64,000 bases of DNA from Bacteroidota bacterium (lineage in GTDB: Bacteria > Bacteroidota > Bacteroidia > Bacteroidales > F082): assembly GCA_009773165.1 (NCBI GenBank), contig WOUZ01000004.1, positions 62,001 through 126,000 on the forward strand, in the 5' to 3' direction. The position numbers were made by a program, and so were the translations under genes. The notes beneath the pieces are model-generated. The model searched no databases, was not told the origin of the DNA, and saw only the letters and a list, made by a program, of their open reading frames with translations. Below are positions 62,791 through 64,000 of the stretch, one piece after another. Position 1 is the stretch's first letter, and each line of letters opens with the position of its first letter.

Positions 62791-64000
62791 ATGAAGTTAA
62801 AAGTAACATTCCTAGCAGTTCTTACAGTTATAACCACCTTGGTTCAGGCGCAAACCTATCAGGAACTTTCAGGACGCAACACACTCAATGTCATTACCAC
62901 AGCTGTTCCATTTTTGATGATCGCACCGGATGCAAGAGCTGGATCAATGGGAGATGTTGGCGTTTCGTCATCTCCAGATGTATATTCAATGCATTGGAAT
63001 CCAGCTAAATACGCTGTAATGGAAAGCGATATGAGCGTTGGATTATCCTATAGCCCTTGGCTAAGAAACCTGGTTCCTGATATGAACCTGGCTTATCTTG
63101 CTTTTGCAAAACGTATTGATAATAATTCTTCTATTGGTGCAACTTTGAGATTTTTCACTTTGGGTGATATACAATTCACCGATAAAGATGGAATTGATCA
63201 AGGAACATATCGTCCCAGCGAATGGGCTTTGGATGCTACCTACTCCAGAAAATTAACTGATAACCTTTCAGGTGCCGTTGCAGGAAGGTTTATTTATTCG
63301 AACCTTACACTCGGACAAAATGTTGGCGGAGCATCTACTTCGGCAGGGATTTCAGCTGCTGCTGACGTTGCTGTTTACTGGGAAAAAGAAGTGGTTTGGT
63401 TTAGTGGTATTGATTCAAAATTTGCCTGGGGTATTAACATTTCAAATATCGGGACAAAACTGGGTTATAGTTCAGCTAGTATCAAAAAAGACTTCATTCC
63501 TACCAATTTACGTTTTGGACCTACCTTGAAACTTGCCATAGATGATTATAATGAGATTGCTTTCTCCATTGATGTAAACAAATTACTCGTTCCTACCCCT
63601 CCTATTTATAAGCGTGACTCCATCACAGGAAATCCTATCCCAATACCAGGTTCTGATAAATACGAAATCCTGGATGGATTGGATGATGATGTTTCTGTTG
63701 TTGCCGGAGTACTTCAATCCTTCTATGATTCACCAGGTGGTTTTGAAGAAGAAATGCGCGAACTAAGTGTCTCATTTGGAGCTGAATATTGGTATAACAA
63801 GGTTTTCGCGCTAAGAGGTGGTGCTTTTTACGAAGATGCTACTAAAGGAAACCGCAAATTCTTCACCTTAGGTGCAGGTTTACGTTACAATGTTTTTGGA
63901 CTTGATTTCTCCTATTTAATCCCGATTGATTCACGTAACAACCCTCTGCAGAATACATTACGCTTTGCCCTGACTTTCGATTTAGATAATGTAGGAAAAG
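62791..64000 (+). CDS. porV: PorV (LptO) T9SS outer-membrane shuttle protein, 3' end missing
   Basis: An open frame runs from the ATG at 62791 past the window edge, so only the first 403 residues are seen. The signal MKLKVTFLAVLTVITTLVQAQ precedes NVITTAVPFLMIAPDARAGSMGDVGVSSSPDVYSMHWNPAKYA, the diagnostic start of PorV. Barrel strands such as LAYLAFAKRIDNNSSIGATLRFF and a long extracellular loop with RDSITGNPIP follow. PorV collects cargo from the SprA translocon and passes it to PorU. An in-frame ATG at 62743 would add 16 residues ahead of the signal and is less likely. Confidence 0.92.
   Translation, partial: MKLKVTFLAVLTVITTLVQAQTYQELSGRNTLNVITTAVPFLMIAPDARAGSMGDVGVSSSPDVYSMHWNPAKYAVMESDMSVGLSYSPWLRNLVPDMNLAYLAFAKRIDNNSSIGATLRFFTLGDIQFTDKDGIDQGTYRPSEWALDATYSRKLTDNLSGAVAGRFIYSNLTLGQNVGGASTSAGISAAADVAVYWEKEVVWFSGIDSKFAWGINISNIGTKLGYSSASIKKDFIPTNLRFGPTLKLAIDDYNEIAFSIDVNKLLVPTPPIYKRDSITGNPIPIPGSDKYEILDGLDDDVSVVAGVLQSFYDSPGGFEEEMRELSVSFGAEYWYNKVFALRGGAFYEDATKGNRKFFTLGAGLRYNVFGLDFSYLIPIDSRNNPLQNTLRFALTFDLDNVGK

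Noticed and set aside
1-64000. CRISPR arrays, prophage, insertion sequences, tRNA or rRNA genes, toxin-antitoxin or defence systems
   Set aside because: Looked for across the window; no spaced repeats, transposase, integrase, RNA-gene or nuclease signatures were recognised.

Overview
The window looks like a chromosomal segment of a member of the Bacteroidota. The evidence is a type IX secretion (T9SS) gene set (GldJ, PorP/SprF-like, two PorU-like proteases, PorV), lipoproteins of Bacteroidota style, promoter-like TTG-N19-TAnnTTTG boxes, almost no Shine-Dalgarno sequences, and AT-rich DNA. No tRNA, rRNA, CRISPR array, insertion sequence or prophage was seen. Genus cannot be fixed from what is visible.

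Layout. (1) 1-3.2 kb: the 3' end of a DUF218 (YdcF/SanA-like) gene, a divergent cis-prenyltransferase-like protein, and a LruC/DUF4114 lipoprotein. (2) 3.3-29.8 kb: a cell-surface polysaccharide locus, all on the minus strand. It is read from a GT4 gene and a receiver-bearing, kinase-like PAS protein through Wza, Wzc-like, Gmd, Fcl, Wzm and Wzt into twelve more glycosyltransferases, a Wzy-like membrane protein, two left-handed beta-helix acetyltransferases and an OafA-type acyltransferase. Many genes overlap or lie within about 12 bases of each other. (3) 30-36.9 kb, plus strand: a WecA/TagO-type initiating transferase behind a clear promoter, a membrane-tethered receiver protein, then a FIST protein, a soluble PAS-GAF hybrid kinase and a REC-kinase. 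(4) 37-46 kb: parE, a GH92 mannosidase lipoprotein (minus), an FkbM methyltransferase, an M16 protease and a small acyltransferase. (5) 46-54.98 kb, minus strand: CoA-binding protein, folC, TonB-ExbD-ExbB, anmK, murF, gldJ and porP. (6) 55.4-64 kb, plus strand: porU, a second porU-like gene, and porV cut by the window edge.

How the parts fit. The initiating transferase would load a sugar phosphate on undecaprenyl phosphate. The glycosyltransferases would extend the chain using GDP-fucose from Gmd/Fcl, and Wzm/Wzt and/or Wzy with Wzc/Wza would polymerise and export it. In Porphyromonas gingivalis, PorU (held by PorV) cleaves T9SS cargo signals and joins the cargo to anionic LPS. A Wzm/Wzt polysaccharide locus and two PorU-like proteases within 35 kb therefore suggest, as inference only, that this region equips the cell to make a surface glycan and to anchor secreted proteins to it.

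The observations most worth following are the tandem, catalytically complete PorU pair; a kinase-like regulator with lost ATP-binding motifs at the head of the export genes; the receiver domain fused to a C-terminal membrane helix next to the initiating transferase; the prenyltransferase-like protein lacking both metal-binding glutamates; and the repeat-containing 440-base divergent region between porP and porU.
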